This document shows, piece by piece, positions 25,584 through 34,885 of a stretch of 62,051 bases of DNA (positions are counted from its first letter, which is position 1; each line of letters opens with the position of its first letter). The translations under genes were made by a program, and so were the position numbers. Source of the DNA: Bradyrhizobium sp. SZCCT0231 (GTDB taxonomy: Bacteria > Pseudomonadota > Alphaproteobacteria > Rhizobiales > Xanthobacteraceae); the NCBI RefSeq assembly GCF_018130245.1, contig NZ_JAFCKP010000026.1, positions 1 to 62,051 on the forward strand. Direction: 5' to 3'. The notes below the pieces were generated by a model that was given only the letters and a program-made list of their open reading frames with translations, ran no database searches and had not been told where the DNA came from.

Positions 25584-27377
25584 CTAGACCCCCGCCACCG
25601 AGGTCCACAGCTCCGCAAGCTTCTTGCGCAGCGCCTGCGCGCGCGTCAGTGGCGCGGGCGTCTCGTCTTCTTCGGGCAGGCGGAGGCCGACGACGTTGAC
25701 GCGGCCGCCGGAGATCGAGCGCGCGACAAGCACGATCTCGTCCAGCGCGAGCTCGGCGCCCTCCTTCGGCGCGCGGTCGAGATGGACGTCGAAATAGTCG
25801 GCGAGCGTGAGCTTGCTCTCGTCGTCGCTCACCTTCACGCCGTAGATCTCCGCGAGCTCGGCGAGCGTGTGCTCGCCGGAGACCATGAAGTCGCCGAGCA
25901 GGTGCGGATCGGGCTCCGTGCTCGGCTGCATGTCGACGAAGAAGCGGTCGAGCGACTCGGCCTTTTCCGGCGGCGCCAGCAGGTAGATGTAGTCCCCGGG
26001 CGCGATCGGGTCGGCTTCCACCGGCGTCAGGATGTTCTCGTTGCGGATGACGAGCGTCGGCTTGGACCAGGACGGGATCAGGCCGCGGCGGAAATACAGG
26101 CTCTTGGGCCGCACCGGATAGCCGACCAGCTGCTGCTCGAGCTGGCCGGGCAGATCCAATTCGACGCGGCGCGGGCCGCGCTCGGCGCGCGGCAGCGCCA
26201 CGTGCAGCTTGCGCGCGGCGGGCGCCAGGGTCCAGCCTTGCAGCAGCAGCGAGATGATGACGACGACGAAGGCAACATCGAAATAGAGATAGGCCTTCGA
26301 CAGCCCGACCAGCATCGGGATCGAGGCCAGGAAGATCGCGACCGCGCCGCGCAAGCCCGTCCAGGCGATGAAGATCTTTTCGCGCCAGTTGAAGCGGAAC
26401 GGCGCAAGGCACACGAACACCGCGAGCGGCCGCGCCACCAGCATCAGCACGAGCGCGACGGCGACCGCCGGCAGCACGCTGGCCCCTAACCGGCTCGGCG
26501 AGACCAGCAGGCCGAGCAGCACGAACATCACGATCTGCGCCAGCCAGGTCGCGGCATCGAGGAACGTCACCACCGAATTATGCGCGCGCGTCGGCCGGTT
26601 GCCGATGATGATGCCGGCGAGATAGACCGCGAGGAAGCCGGAGGCGTGCATGATCTGCGAGCCGCCGAAGATCACGAGCGCACCCGTGGTCACGAACGGC
26701 GCATGCAGGCCCTGCGGCAGCGCCACCTGATTGAGGGCGATCACGACGAGGCGCCCGCCGATCACGCCGACGACGGCGCCCAGCGCCGCCTCGAGCACGA
26801 ACTCCATCAGCACATGGCCGGGCGAGCTCGAGCCGACCGAGATGTATTCCACCAGCATCAAGGTGAGGAAGATCGCGAAGGGATCGTTGGTGCCGGACTC
26901 CGCCTCCAGCGTCGCACCGACGCGCGGACGCAGACGCAGGCCCTGGGTGTGCACCAGGAGGAACACGGCGGCCGCGTCGGTCGAGGCCACCACGGCACCG
27001 ACCAGCAGCGACTCCGACCAGTTGAGGTCGAGCGCGTATTTCGCGAACGGCGCCGTGACCACTGCGGTCAACAGCACGCCGACGGTCGCGAGCACCACGG
27101 AGGGCGCGAGCACGGTGCGGATGCTGGCAAAGCGCGTGCGCAAGCCGCCGTCGAACAGGATCAAGGCGAGCGCCACCGAGCCGACCAGATAGGTGGTGCG
27201 GACGTCGTCGAATTGGAGCTGCCCGGGGCCGGAATCGCCGGCGAGCATGCCGATGACAAGGAAGACGAGCAGCAGGGGCGCGCCGAAGCGCAGCGCGAGC
27301 AGGCTCGAGAGGATGCCGGCCATGACGAGGACGGCGCCGAGCAATATGGCGAGACTGACGGAGTCGAGGGAGGCCAT
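25584..27377 (-). CDS. K+/H+ antiporter, CvrA/NhaP2 (CPA1) type
   Basis: A 597-residue cation/proton antiporter. About twelve membrane helices (1-385) carry the CPA1 core signature ASTDAAAVFLLVHT and EAESGTNDPFAIFL, with the ND pair of electroneutral antiporters, and WTGLRGAVAIFLASIPML. A cytoplasmic TrkA_C/RCK_C regulatory domain (about 400-475, ending YIYLLAPPEK) and a CorC_HlyC-type transporter-associated domain (about 500-580) complete the CvrA/NhaP2 architecture, which protects cells from high cytoplasmic potassium. The ATG at 27377 was preferred over 27410 and 27443 because it puts the first helix near the N-terminus. Divergent from an MscS channel, also an osmotic stress function. Confidence 0.88.
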   Translation of the reverse strand: MASLDSVSLAILLGAVLVMAGILSSLLALRFGAPLLLVFLVIGMLAGDSGPGQLQFDDVRTTYLVGSVALALILFDGGLRTRFASIRTVLAPSVVLATVGVLLTAVVTAPFAKYALDLNWSESLLVGAVVASTDAAAVFLLVHTQGLRLRPRVGATLEAESGTNDPFAIFLTLMLVEYISVGSSSPGHVLMEFVLEAALGAVVGVIGGRLVVIALNQVALPQGLHAPFVTTGALVIFGGSQIMHASGFLAVYLAGIIIGNRPTRAHNSVVTFLDAATWLAQIVMFVLLGLLVSPSRLGASVLPAVAVALVLMLVARPLAVFVCLAPFRFNWREKIFIAWTGLRGAVAIFLASIPMLVGLSKAYLYFDVAFVVVIISLLLQGWTLAPAARKLHVALPRAERGPRRVELDLPGQLEQQLVGYPVRPKSLYFRRGLIPSWSKPTLVIRNENILTPVEADPIAPGDYIYLLAPPEKAESLDRFFVDMQPSTEPDPHLLGDFMVSGEHTLAELAEIYGVKVSDDESKLTLADYFDVHLDRAPKEGAELALDEIVLVARSISGGRVNVVGLRLPEEDETPAPLTRAQALRKKLAELWTSVAGV

Positions 27378-27586
27378 CCACCTTCCGGGTACAAATCGCT
27401 GGAATTTCATCCTTATCGTCGGCGGACTCGCGCGCCAACCCATTTTCTTCCGCTCGCGGCAATCTGCCTGTATTTTACGGCCTTAACGCGCTTCACTTAC
27501 CGGTGTATCGATGGCCCCGCCGTGCCCTTTGTGGGATTCTGCGGCTCCCTCGAATCAATTCCTCCCCGCGCTTGCCGACGAGACCG

Positions 27587-28903
27587 ATGGACATGGACCT
27601 CAAAGACTTCATGGAGTTCGTGCAGACGACCGCACGCAGCGTCGGGGCGGAAATCTCCTCACCCTGGTTCTACCTGCAATTCGGTCTCATCCTGGCCGCG
27701 GCCGGCATCGCCTATGCCGCGGAAGCCGCCATTCGCAGCCGCGTCGACATGACGTCACTGGCGATGCGCTGGCCGCTGCCGCTCCGGCACTTCGCCCGGG
27801 TGATGGTCTCCAGCGCCTCGACGGCGGTGTTCACGCTGCTCGTGATCGTCTCGCGCGTGGTGATGTACCACGCGACCTGGCCGAGCCGCAGCTATCTGCT
27901 GATGGTCGCAGCCAAGCTGGGCTTCGCCTGGCTCGTGATCCGGCTCGTGACCTCGGTGCTGCGCAACGCCTTCATCGTCAGGCTGGTGTCGATCGCGGCG
28001 TGGTTCGTCGCCGCGCTCTCCATCGTCGGCCAGCTCGACGCGACGGTCGACCTGCTGGATTCCTTCGCGATCGTGCTCGGCGGTCTCCGGCTGACCCCGC
28101 TCTTGGCGCTCAAGGCCGGCGCGCTGCTGCTGATCGCGCTCTGGCTCACCAACATCGCGAGCAATTTCGCCGAGAGCCGGATCAACGCGACCACGGATCT
28201 GACGCCGTCGGTGCAGGTGCTGCTGGTGAAGATCATCCGCATCGGGCTTCTTGCCGTCGCAATCGTCATTGCGCTCGGCGCCGTCGGCATCGACCTGTCG
28301 GCGCTCGCGGTGTTCTCCGGCGCGGTCGGCGTCGGCATCGGTATCGGCCTGCAGAAGATCGTCGCCAATTTCATCTCGGGCATCATCCTGCTCGCCGACA
28401 AATCGGTGAAGCCGGGCGATCTCGTCACCATCGGCGACAATACCGGTCGCATCAGCGCGATGAAGACGCGCTATATTTCCGTCGCCGCCGGCGACGGCCG
28501 CGAATTCCTGGTTCCGAACGAGGATCTGGTGACGCAGAAGGTCGTCAACTGGACCTATACCGACAAGAACACGCTGGTGAAGATCGCCTTCGGCACCAAT
28601 TACGACGCCGATCCCCGCCTGGTCTGCACGCACGCCGCCGAGACCGCCGCCGCCCATCCGCGCGCGCAGAAGGGCAAGCCGCCGACCTGCATCCTGACCG
28701 AGTTCGCCGAAGCCGGGATGAAGTTCTCGCTGACCTTCTGGATCGCCGATCCCGACGGCATGGACAAGGTCAAGAGCGACGTGATGCTGGAGCTGTGGGA
28801 CGCCTTCAAGCGCGAGGGCATCCGGGTTCCCTACCCCGTCCGCGAAATCCGCATCCGCGGCGGCGCCCTGCCGGTGGAAACCACCGTAGAAGTCCCGAAT
28901 TAG
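27587..28903 (+). CDS. MscS-family mechanosensitive channel
   Basis: A 438-residue inner-membrane channel that opens under membrane tension on hypo-osmotic shock. Five or six helices precede the pore-lining TM3 and beta domain: LAVFSGAVGVGIGIGLQKIV, then ANFISGIILLADKSVKPGDLV, the MscS signature with Gly/Ala packing. The C-terminal alpha-beta domain follows (EFLVPNEDLVTQKVVNWTYT). It is longer than MscS itself (286), having extra N-terminal helices. ATG 27587 is chosen, with ATG 27593 two codons later equally possible. The first 28 codons of the longer frame have no support. Confidence 0.92.
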   Translation: MDMDLKDFMEFVQTTARSVGAEISSPWFYLQFGLILAAAGIAYAAEAAIRSRVDMTSLAMRWPLPLRHFARVMVSSASTAVFTLLVIVSRVVMYHATWPSRSYLLMVAAKLGFAWLVIRLVTSVLRNAFIVRLVSIAAWFVAALSIVGQLDATVDLLDSFAIVLGGLRLTPLLALKAGALLLIALWLTNIASNFAESRINATTDLTPSVQVLLVKIIRIGLLAVAIVIALGAVGIDLSALAVFSGAVGVGIGIGLQKIVANFISGIILLADKSVKPGDLVTIGDNTGRISAMKTRYISVAAGDGREFLVPNEDLVTQKVVNWTYTDKNTLVKIAFGTNYDADPRLVCTHAAETAAAHPRAQKGKPPTCILTEFAEAGMKFSLTFWIADPDGMDKVKSDVMLELWDAFKREGIRVPYPVREIRIRGGALPVETTVEVPN

Positions 28904-28944
28904 GTCACTTTCGCCCCCAAGGCTGGCAAGGCTCTTGTTTTGAC

Positions 28945-28988
28945 GCGTTTTCTTCACGCGAACCGGTAGCCACTTCGCTCGAAAACGC
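28945..28988. repeat. GCGTTTTC/GAAAACGC inverted repeat
   Basis: GCGTTTTC and GAAAACGC are perfect 8-bp arms around TTCACGCGAACCGGTAGCCA and a few more bases. I recognise this as a recurrent intergenic sequence of Bradyrhizobium genomes (recollection). It lies between the MscS and map genes. Confidence 0.65.
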
Positions 28989-29088
28989 TCTGCTTCGGCT
29001 TGCATGAAGGCCGCCAATCATTAAATTAGAGCGTGAAATCAAGCCTTTCCGCCGATATCGAGATCAGCCCCGAGAAGATTTGACACGC

Positions 29089-29910
29089 ATGAGCTACGTC
29101 GAAGCCACCGATACCTCCCTGCGCAAGACCGGACAGATCAAGCTGCATGGGCCGAGCGCCTTTGCCGGCATGCGCAAGGCAGGCGCGCTGGTGGCGAAAT
29201 GCCTCGACGAGCTCACCGACATCGTCGGTCCGGGCGTGCCGACCTCGAAGATCGACGAATTCGTCCGCGACTTCGCCTTCAGTAACAGTGCCTATCCGGC
29301 GACGCTGATGTATCGCGGCTACCGCTACTCGACCTGCACCTCGCTCAACCACGTGGTCTGCCACGGCATGCCGGGCGACCGTCCGCTGAAGGAAGGCGAC
29401 ATCGTCAACATCGACGTCACCTTCATCGTCGACGGCTGGTACGGCGATTCCAGCCGGATGTATGCGATCGGCCCGATCGCCCGCAAGGCCGAGCGGCTGA
29501 TCGAGGTGACGTATGAGGCGATGATGCGCGGCATCGCCGCGGTGAAGCCCGGCGCCACCACCGGCGACATCGGCCACGCCATCCAGAGCTTCGTCGAGCC
29601 GCAGGGCATGAGCGTGGTACGCGACTTCTGCGGCCATGGCCTCGGGCGCATGTTCCACGACGAGCCGAACATCATCCATATCGGCCGGCCCGGCGAGGGC
29701 GTTCAGCTCAAGCCCGGCATGTTCTTCACCATCGAGCCGATGATCAATCTCGGCAAGCCGCATGTGAAGATCCTCTCCGACGGCTGGACCGCGGTGACCC
29801 GCGACCGGTCGCTGTCGGCGCAGTTCGAGCACTCCGTCGGCGTGACGGCGACGGGCGTCGAGATTTTCACGCTGTCGGAGCGGCACGGCGAGAAGCAGAT
29901 CGGGACCTGA
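29089..29910 (+). CDS. map: Type I methionine aminopeptidase
   Basis: A 273-residue cytosolic metalloprotease that removes the initiator Met from new proteins. The five metal ligands are in place: two Asp in DIVNIDVTFIVDGWYGD, His in GHGLGRMFHDEP, Glu in FTIEPMI and Glu in AQFEHSVGVT. The length matches type Ia enzymes (about 264) and the protein ends SERHGEKQIGT. ATG 29089 is used; an alternative TTG three codons upstream is less likely. No SH3-like zinc finger extension is seen. Confidence 0.96.
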   Translation: MSYVEATDTSLRKTGQIKLHGPSAFAGMRKAGALVAKCLDELTDIVGPGVPTSKIDEFVRDFAFSNSAYPATLMYRGYRYSTCTSLNHVVCHGMPGDRPLKEGDIVNIDVTFIVDGWYGDSSRMYAIGPIARKAERLIEVTYEAMMRGIAAVKPGATTGDIGHAIQSFVEPQGMSVVRDFCGHGLGRMFHDEPNIIHIGRPGEGVQLKPGMFFTIEPMINLGKPHVKILSDGWTAVTRDRSLSAQFEHSVGVTATGVEIFTLSERHGEKQIGT

Positions 29911-29920
29911 TCGCGTTGTT

Positions 29921-30517
29921 CTAGCGCCGCCGGCGGAATGACGATGGCGGCCGCTTATAGGTCGCGGCAAAGGCGTCGTTGAATCTGCGAATACTGCCGA
30001 AGCCGGCCGCGAACGCGATCTCCGCCAATGTCATCTCAGTCTGATCAATCAGCCGCTTGGCCTCCTGCACGCGGCGGGTCGCCGCGATCTCGCTCGGGCT
30101 TGCGCCGGCGTGGCGCATGAACAGGCGGAGCAGGTGACGCGGCCCGACGCCCAGGGCGTCCGCAAGCTCCGTCATGGTCGCGCGATCGAGAAAGCCGTCA
30201 TTGATCAGGCGCATGCCGCGCGCGACGGTGGTCGCCGTTCCCATCCAGGCGGGAGAGCCCGGCGCAGCTTCCGGCCGGCAGCGCAGGCATGGGCGAAAGC
30301 CGGCCCGCTCGGCGGCCGCCGCGGTCGCATAGAAGGTGACGTTCTCCGAGCGGGCCGGACGCACCGGACACACCGGCCGGCAATAGATGCGCGTCGAGCG
30401 AACGCCGGAGAAGAACAGGCCGTCGAAAGCGCGCGCACGCGAAAGGCGCGCCCGATCGCAGGTTGCCCAGTCGAGATGCGGTGGCAGCGTCTGCCGATGC
30501 GCCGAGCCTGTCGTCAT
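29921..30517 (-). CDS. Ada-like regulator: methylphosphotriester-accepting Cys4 domain plus AraC HTH
   Basis: A 198-residue protein combining the N-terminal zinc domain of Ada with an AraC-type HTH. The four zinc Cys are in IYCRPVCPVRPARSEN and FRPCLRCRPE; in Ada the first of them accepts a methyl group from alkylated phosphate, which turns the protein into an activator. The HTH part reads MTELADALGVGPRHLLRLF and LAEIAFAAGFGSIRRFNDAF. It lacks the C-terminal O6-methylguanine methyltransferase (as in Bacillus AdaA) and any AlkA domain. No obvious target gene lies beside it; it overlaps nothing and is convergent with map. Confidence 0.9.
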   Translation of the reverse strand: MTTGSAHRQTLPPHLDWATCDRARLSRARAFDGLFFSGVRSTRIYCRPVCPVRPARSENVTFYATAAAAERAGFRPCLRCRPEAAPGSPAWMGTATTVARGMRLINDGFLDRATMTELADALGVGPRHLLRLFMRHAGASPSEIAATRRVQEAKRLIDQTEMTLAEIAFAAGFGSIRRFNDAFAATYKRPPSSFRRRR

Positions 30518-30648
30518 GGCGAAATCATAGTTTCAGGGCGTCCCGCCGAGTAGCTGAAATCGGACTCGACCGGGCGATGAGGTCCGAATTCAGCCAGCCT
30601 GCAGCGCCGCTCCGGATCATGGTGTCGATGGATCCCGGAGCAGATCGC

Positions 30649-31569
30649 ATGAGCACACAGGCGCAACAGACGGCATCAGGGCAAACGCGTCTCGCGTTCG
30701 AGATCGGGCTCCTGCTGCTTCTCTCCCTGATCTGGGGCAGCTCATTCACGCTCATCAAGGTCGCGCTTCCGACGATCCCGCCCTTCACGATGGTCGCGGC
30801 GCGGGTGACGATCGCGGCTGTTCTCTTGATCATGATCGCTCTCGCGCAGGGACACGCCCTGCCGCGCCGAGGGCCGGTGTGGGCGGCATTCGTCGTGCAG
30901 GGGCTGCTGCAAAGCGCGCTGCCCTTCACCCTGATCAGCTGGGGCGAAACGCATATCACCAGCGGTCTCGCCGGCGTGCTCAATGCGACCCCGCCGATGT
31001 TCGTGCTGGCGATCGCGATGTCGACCGGACGCGGGCGAGAGACGATCAGCGGCCGCAAGATCATCGGTGTTGCGCTGGGCCTGGCGGGCGTCGCCCTGAC
31101 CATGCGAGTTGGCGCGCGCTCGGGGATCGGCACCGCCGCGCCGCTGGCGCAGGCCGCCGTGCTGGCTGCGAGCTTCTGCTATGCGCTCGCACCGATCTGG
31201 GGGCAGCGGTTCGCGGGCCTTCCCGCGATCGTCACGGCAGCCGGCGCGATGAGCTGCGCCGCGGTCCTGATGCTGCCCATCGCCGCTGTCCTCGATCGGT
31301 CCTGGACACTGGCGCCGACGACGCAGGCGATCACGGCGGTGCTCGGCCTTGCCATCGTCTGCACCGCGCTCGCCATGGTGATCTACTTCCGCCTGATCCA
31401 TACGCTTGGCCCGCTCGGCACGACGAGCGGCAGCTACCTGCGCGCCGGCTTCGCCGTGGCGCTTGGGACCACGCTCCTTGGCGAAAGCTTCACCTGGTCG
31501 ATGCTGGCCGGCATGATGCTTATCGTCATCGGCGTCATGGCCGTAACCGCCCCCATGCGGAAGCCATGA
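30649..31569 (+). CDS. EamA/DMT-family transporter
   Basis: A 306-residue membrane protein with ten predicted helices in two EamA repeats. The first begins LLLLLSLIWGSSFTLIKVAL, the family's WGSSF motif; the second includes LAQAAVLAASFCYALAPIW and LGPLGTTSGSYLRAGFAVAL, ending LLGESFTWSMLAGMMLIVIG. DMT proteins export amino acids, nucleotides or drugs; the substrate cannot be deduced. ATG 30649 is preferred, with a CCGGAG site about 10 bp upstream; ATG at 30613 or 30619 would add a short polar leader. Confidence 0.88.
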   Translation: MSTQAQQTASGQTRLAFEIGLLLLLSLIWGSSFTLIKVALPTIPPFTMVAARVTIAAVLLIMIALAQGHALPRRGPVWAAFVVQGLLQSALPFTLISWGETHITSGLAGVLNATPPMFVLAIAMSTGRGRETISGRKIIGVALGLAGVALTMRVGARSGIGTAAPLAQAAVLAASFCYALAPIWGQRFAGLPAIVTAAGAMSCAAVLMLPIAAVLDRSWTLAPTTQAITAVLGLAIVCTALAMVIYFRLIHTLGPLGTTSGSYLRAGFAVALGTTLLGESFTWSMLAGMMLIVIGVMAVTAPMRKP

Positions 31570-31624
31570 GAGCAGTGCAATTGTCGGTTGAAAAATTTCG
31601 TCGACAAGGCAATGCTGGCGGCCG

Positions 31625-32338
31625 ATGCCCGCCAAGTCAGACCACGACAAGAGCAAGCCTGAGGACGCGCCGCACTATCTCGGCCATCGCGAGCGGCTGC
31701 GCGAGCGCTTCTACAGTGCAGGCGCGGATGCGCTCAGCGACTACGAGCTGCTCGAGATGGCGCTGTTTCCGGCGCTGCCGCGGCGCGATACCAAGCCGCT
31801 GGCGAAAACGCTGATCAAGACGTTCGGCTCGTTCGCCGAGGTCGTGCATGCGCCGGTGGCGCGGCTGCGCGAGGTCGACGGAGTCGGCGAGTCCGCGATC
31901 AACCAGCTCAAGCTGATCGCCGCGGCGGCGCATCGCGTCGCCAAGGGCGGGGTCAATAGCCGCAACGCGCTGTCGTCCTGGAACGAGGTGATCGACTATT
32001 GCCGGACCAGCATGGCGTTTTCAGACAAGGAGCAGTTTCGCCTGCTCTTCCTCGACAAGCGCAACCAGCTGATCGCCGACGAGGTGCAGCAGACCGGCAC
32101 GGTCGACCACACCCCGGTCTATCCGCGCGAGGTGATCAAGCGCGCGCTGGAATTATCGGCGACCGCGCTGATCCTGGTGCACAACCACCCCAGCGGCGAT
32201 CCCTCGCCCTCGCAGGCCGACATCCAGATGACGAAAGCGATCATCGACATCGCAAAGCCGCTGGGGATTGCCGTGCACGACCACATCATCGTCGGCAGAA
32301 GCGGGCATGCGAGCTTGAAGGGGATGAAGCTGATTTGA
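31625..32338 (+). CDS. radC: RadC-family JAB/MPN protein
   Basis: A 237-residue RadC. The N-terminal helix-hairpin-helix-like region ([20 protein letters not shown]) and the C-terminal JAMM metal motif [14 protein letters not shown] are both present, as are [15 protein letters not shown] and [19 protein letters not shown]. RadC proteins were once linked to DNA repair but their role is unclear; the JAMM fold suggests a metal-dependent hydrolase or a nucleic-acid-binding protein. A 33-base piece of this gene (32112-32144) recurs at 33816-33848, on the far side of the next gene. Confidence 0.95.
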   Translation: MPAKSDHDKSKPEDAPHYLGHRERLRERFYSAGADALSDYELLEMALFPALPRRDTKPLAKTLIKTFGSFAEVVHAPVARLREVDGVGESAINQLKLIAAAAHRVAKGGVNSRNALSSWNEVIDYCRTSMAFSDKEQFRLLFLDKRNQLIADEVQQTGTVDHTPVYPREVIKRALELSATALILVHNHPSGDPSPSQADIQMTKAIIDIAKPLGIAVHDHIIVGRSGHASLKGMKLI

Positions 32339-32385
32339 CGTGCGTCTAGAGCATGCATCTGAATGCCAACATTCAGATACCTAGC

Positions 32386-33684
32386 TTATTTCAATATTTT
32401 GAAGCCACTGACCATAGACATGGCTGTCTTGACATCGTCCAAATTGTCAATTGAGGGAATCAAGTAGCCTGCATAGTAGAGTCGATCGTTGCGGCGGACA
32501 CAAATTCTCAAGAAATATACTCGCACGCTTGTGCTGCCGGCATCACCTAGATCAGCACTTCCTTTCACAACGAAATAGTCTTTGTTCAATCCGATTTCAG
32601 ATACCGAAACTTTTTCTCCAAACTCTAACAGCGCCGCGTATGTCCCCGAAAATAGTGTCGCGTAATAAAAGTCCATGTCTTTGGTTATAGGAACCATATC
32701 GGATTCTGTCTTTGACTTCACAGCCTCCTTCGACGCGTCGTCTATCTTCTCCTTGGCACATATTTCGTACGCCATTCTTGCAGAGGTCGATTTGTCAGAC
32801 GAAACCTTGGTCGCGATTACAGCCAGCACTTCGTCGACCTGCTCCGGCTTAGCTGCATCGCACAGAATTTTGCCTAACGTTTCCGCGTCGACGACCGTCG
32901 CAACTGATTTTGGAGCCAACGGTTTATCGAGCGGAAACAACTCGTTCATTAAGCGAACGTAGAACGATTGGTAATCGCTACTCAACATAGCTTTGAGAGT
33001 CTTGTTAAAACTATCTAGAGAAGCGAATAGACTGTTCACCTTCATTTGGTTGGCGATTGTGGAAACATAATCTAAATCTGCCTTTGAGACGCTTCCGAAT
33101 ATCGAACGCGCTCTTAGATTCAGAGGAGCGCCAGCAATCTTAACGTCGATTGCGATTGGCCCTTCATACGATTGCACCTTTGTACGCTGAAGAATGTCTT
33201 GGAGCTGCTTGCCTGCACCACCGTCAGAAAACAGGCTTGATGATGTAGCTTGATCCAAACTAGCCGAAACTATCTCGAATTCCGTGGTCTCCTTCCAGCT
33301 CCAAGCCGAGCTCGATTGCACAGAAACGGGGACAGCAATACCCAAGGGACGAAATCTTCTGTAGTTCAAACCCAATTGCTCTTCGTCTACTACTAGCGAC
33401 TTCAAATCAAGAAACGACGTTAGATCATTGACCGTGAAACGTATGCGGGACCGTTCCTGCTCAAGCTCTCCAACTTTGTCTTGATATTGCCTCTTTAGCT
33501 CAGTCTCCACTCTCTGAGATACGGCTCTCATTCTTTCTATTTCGACTTCGTGCTTCGAAGCATACATCCAGTTGATCGCGCCATAAATTGTAGACCCAAC
33601 CGCGATAGCAACGGTACAGAACGTGACAAGTGGGCTCTTCTCAATGAGTTCCTTCAACCAATTATCAGAAGAACGCTTGGCCAT
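32386..33684 (-). CDS. Low-GC hypothetical protein, membrane-anchored with coiled coil
   Basis: A 432-residue protein of unknown family. Residues about 19-38 form one hydrophobic segment (LVTFCTVAIAVGSTIYGAIN), followed by a helical, probably coiled-coil stretch (about 45-82, VEIERMRAVSQRVETELKRQ and on) and a soluble alpha/beta region of about 340 residues with no motif I recognise. The C-terminus (VYFLRICVRRNDRLYYAGYL) is basic and beta-rich. Codon use and base composition differ sharply from all neighbours (many A/T-ending codons, AGA, TTA), indicating transfer. ATG 33684 has GAGGA upstream and is preferred to 33699. A soluble sensor or effector domain tethered to the membrane is the most that can be said. 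Confidence 0.7.
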   Translation of the reverse strand: MAKRSSDNWLKELIEKSPLVTFCTVAIAVGSTIYGAINWMYASKHEVEIERMRAVSQRVETELKRQYQDKVGELEQERSRIRFTVNDLTSFLDLKSLVVDEEQLGLNYRRFRPLGIAVPVSVQSSSAWSWKETTEFEIVSASLDQATSSSLFSDGGAGKQLQDILQRTKVQSYEGPIAIDVKIAGAPLNLRARSIFGSVSKADLDYVSTIANQMKVNSLFASLDSFNKTLKAMLSSDYQSFYVRLMNELFPLDKPLAPKSVATVVDAETLGKILCDAAKPEQVDEVLAVIATKVSSDKSTSARMAYEICAKEKIDDASKEAVKSKTESDMVPITKDMDFYYATLFSGTYAALLEFGEKVSVSEIGLNKDYFVVKGSADLGDAGSTSVRVYFLRICVRRNDRLYYAGYLIPSIDNLDDVKTAMSMVSGFKILK

Positions 33685-33815
33685 GACCGTCGTCCTCATC
33701 CAAATCTTTAAAAACTTTAGAATTGTATTGCAGTGAGCCTCATTGGTCCAGCGAGCAATTCAACCATGCCTCAATTTAACGGTGTAAGCTACCTCGACGG
33801 AAACATGCTCGATTC

Positions 33816-33848
33816 CTCCGGTCCATCCGCGCGAGGTGATCAAGCGCG
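33816..33848 (+). repeat. Duplicated radC fragment
   Basis: CTCCGGTCCATCCGCGCGAG and the following 13 bases match radC 32112-32144 at 31 of 33 positions. In radC this codes for [10 protein letters not shown]. The copy lies just beyond the start of the low-GC gene, so the transferred gene is bracketed by radC on one side and this radC piece on the other. Confidence 0.75.
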
Positions 33849-33899
33849 GGATGCGGGATGCGGTTGATCCAGAGCCGCAAATTAGATGACAAGGACAGC

Positions 33900-34052
33900 A
33901 TGAGCGACTGGCTGCACAATCTGCCGGTGCCCTTGATGGCGCCGGCGATCTTCGAATTCACCTATCTCCTTGCCGCGGTCATCTTCGCGGGCGTGGCGCT
34001 GGCCGCGACCGAGGAGCGCGCGAAGTCGCTGAAGGCGATCTCGAACGGCTGA
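33900..34052 (+). CDS. Small single-pass membrane protein
   Basis: From ATG 33900, 50 residues: MSDWLHNLPVPLMAPAIFEF, then a hydrophobic helix (TYLLAAVIFAGVALAATEE) and a short basic tail. AAGGACAGC lies just before the start, a plausible ribosome-binding site. GC content returns to the level of the genome here, unlike the preceding low-GC gene. Function unknown. Confidence 0.5.
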   Translation: MSDWLHNLPVPLMAPAIFEFTYLLAAVIFAGVALAATEERAKSLKAISNG

Positions 34053-34062
34053 ACAGCGCCGA

Positions 34063-34767
34063 TCAGATCGCCGGCTTTCGGGCCGCTTTCAGATGATCTT
34101 CCGCGGCTGTGATACCGGCGAATGCCTTGAGCGTCAGAGCGGTCGGTTGCGGCTTCCATGCAGCGACCAGCCTTTCTGCATTCTCGAGTTCCGGCTTAGA
34201 CAACAGGCTGGCCATCTCGTTGACATTCTTGGCCGGCGCCACCTTCGAGAGTTTGAAATAGGCATACGACAGGGACAGATCCCTCGGCGTGCCCTTTCCG
34301 GCAGAATACGCACGGGACAGGCTGAAGAGGGCGGCAGGAAGTCCCTGATCGCCTGCCAGCTTCCACCATTTCAGCGCTTCTTCTGAATTTCCTTGTCGGT
34401 CATACATGAGAGCGACGTCGTGCTGGGCGCGCGCATATCCCGCTTTGGCAGAAACGAGCTTGTATTTCAGTGCTTGATCCGAGTCAGTTGCGACGATGCT
34501 CGCGCCTTGCCCGTCATAATAACAACCGAGCTTGTAGGCCCCCAACGGATCGTTGGCCGCGGCCGATTTCTGAAACCACTCGAATGCCTGGCTGCGATCC
34601 TGCTGCGTGCCGATACCGTTATTATGCATCATGCCGACATGATATTGGGCCTCGGCATCTCCGCGATTGGCCAGTGTCACCATCGTATTGAAGGTGCCCG
34701 CGTCGTTCGCACTGGCAGGCATCGCAAAAAATAGAAGACAGGAGAAAGCCAGGGCAACGAATTTCAT
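34063..34767 (-). CDS. Secreted Sel1-repeat (TPR-like) protein
   Basis: A 234-residue protein with an N-terminal signal peptide (MKFVALAFSCLLFFAMPASA) and about four Sel1-like repeats, recognisable as A-x-x-x-x-G-x-M/Y-x-x-G-x-G...A..W...A: AEAQYHVGMMHNNGIGTQQD, PLGAYKLGCYYDGQGAS, ARAQHDVALMYDRQGNSEEA and PAALFSLSRAYSAGKGTPRD. Sel1 repeats mediate protein-protein contacts, here in the periplasm. ATG 34767 was chosen because it begins the signal peptide. No partner is evident. Confidence 0.85.
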   Translation of the reverse strand: MKFVALAFSCLLFFAMPASANDAGTFNTMVTLANRGDAEAQYHVGMMHNNGIGTQQDRSQAFEWFQKSAAANDPLGAYKLGCYYDGQGASIVATDSDQALKYKLVSAKAGYARAQHDVALMYDRQGNSEEALKWWKLAGDQGLPAALFSLSRAYSAGKGTPRDLSLSYAYFKLSKVAPAKNVNEMASLLSKPELENAERLVAAWKPQPTALTLKAFAGITAAEDHLKAARKPAI

Positions 34768-34885
34768 ATCAAAGCTCGATCGAGTTTGAACCGTTCCGTC
34801 TTGGTCGCTCAAGACGCAAGAAAAGTTCGAAGTTCGGGAAGAATTCCGAAATCAGCGGATTTTTGGCCTGCACGAGCCCGTCAGC

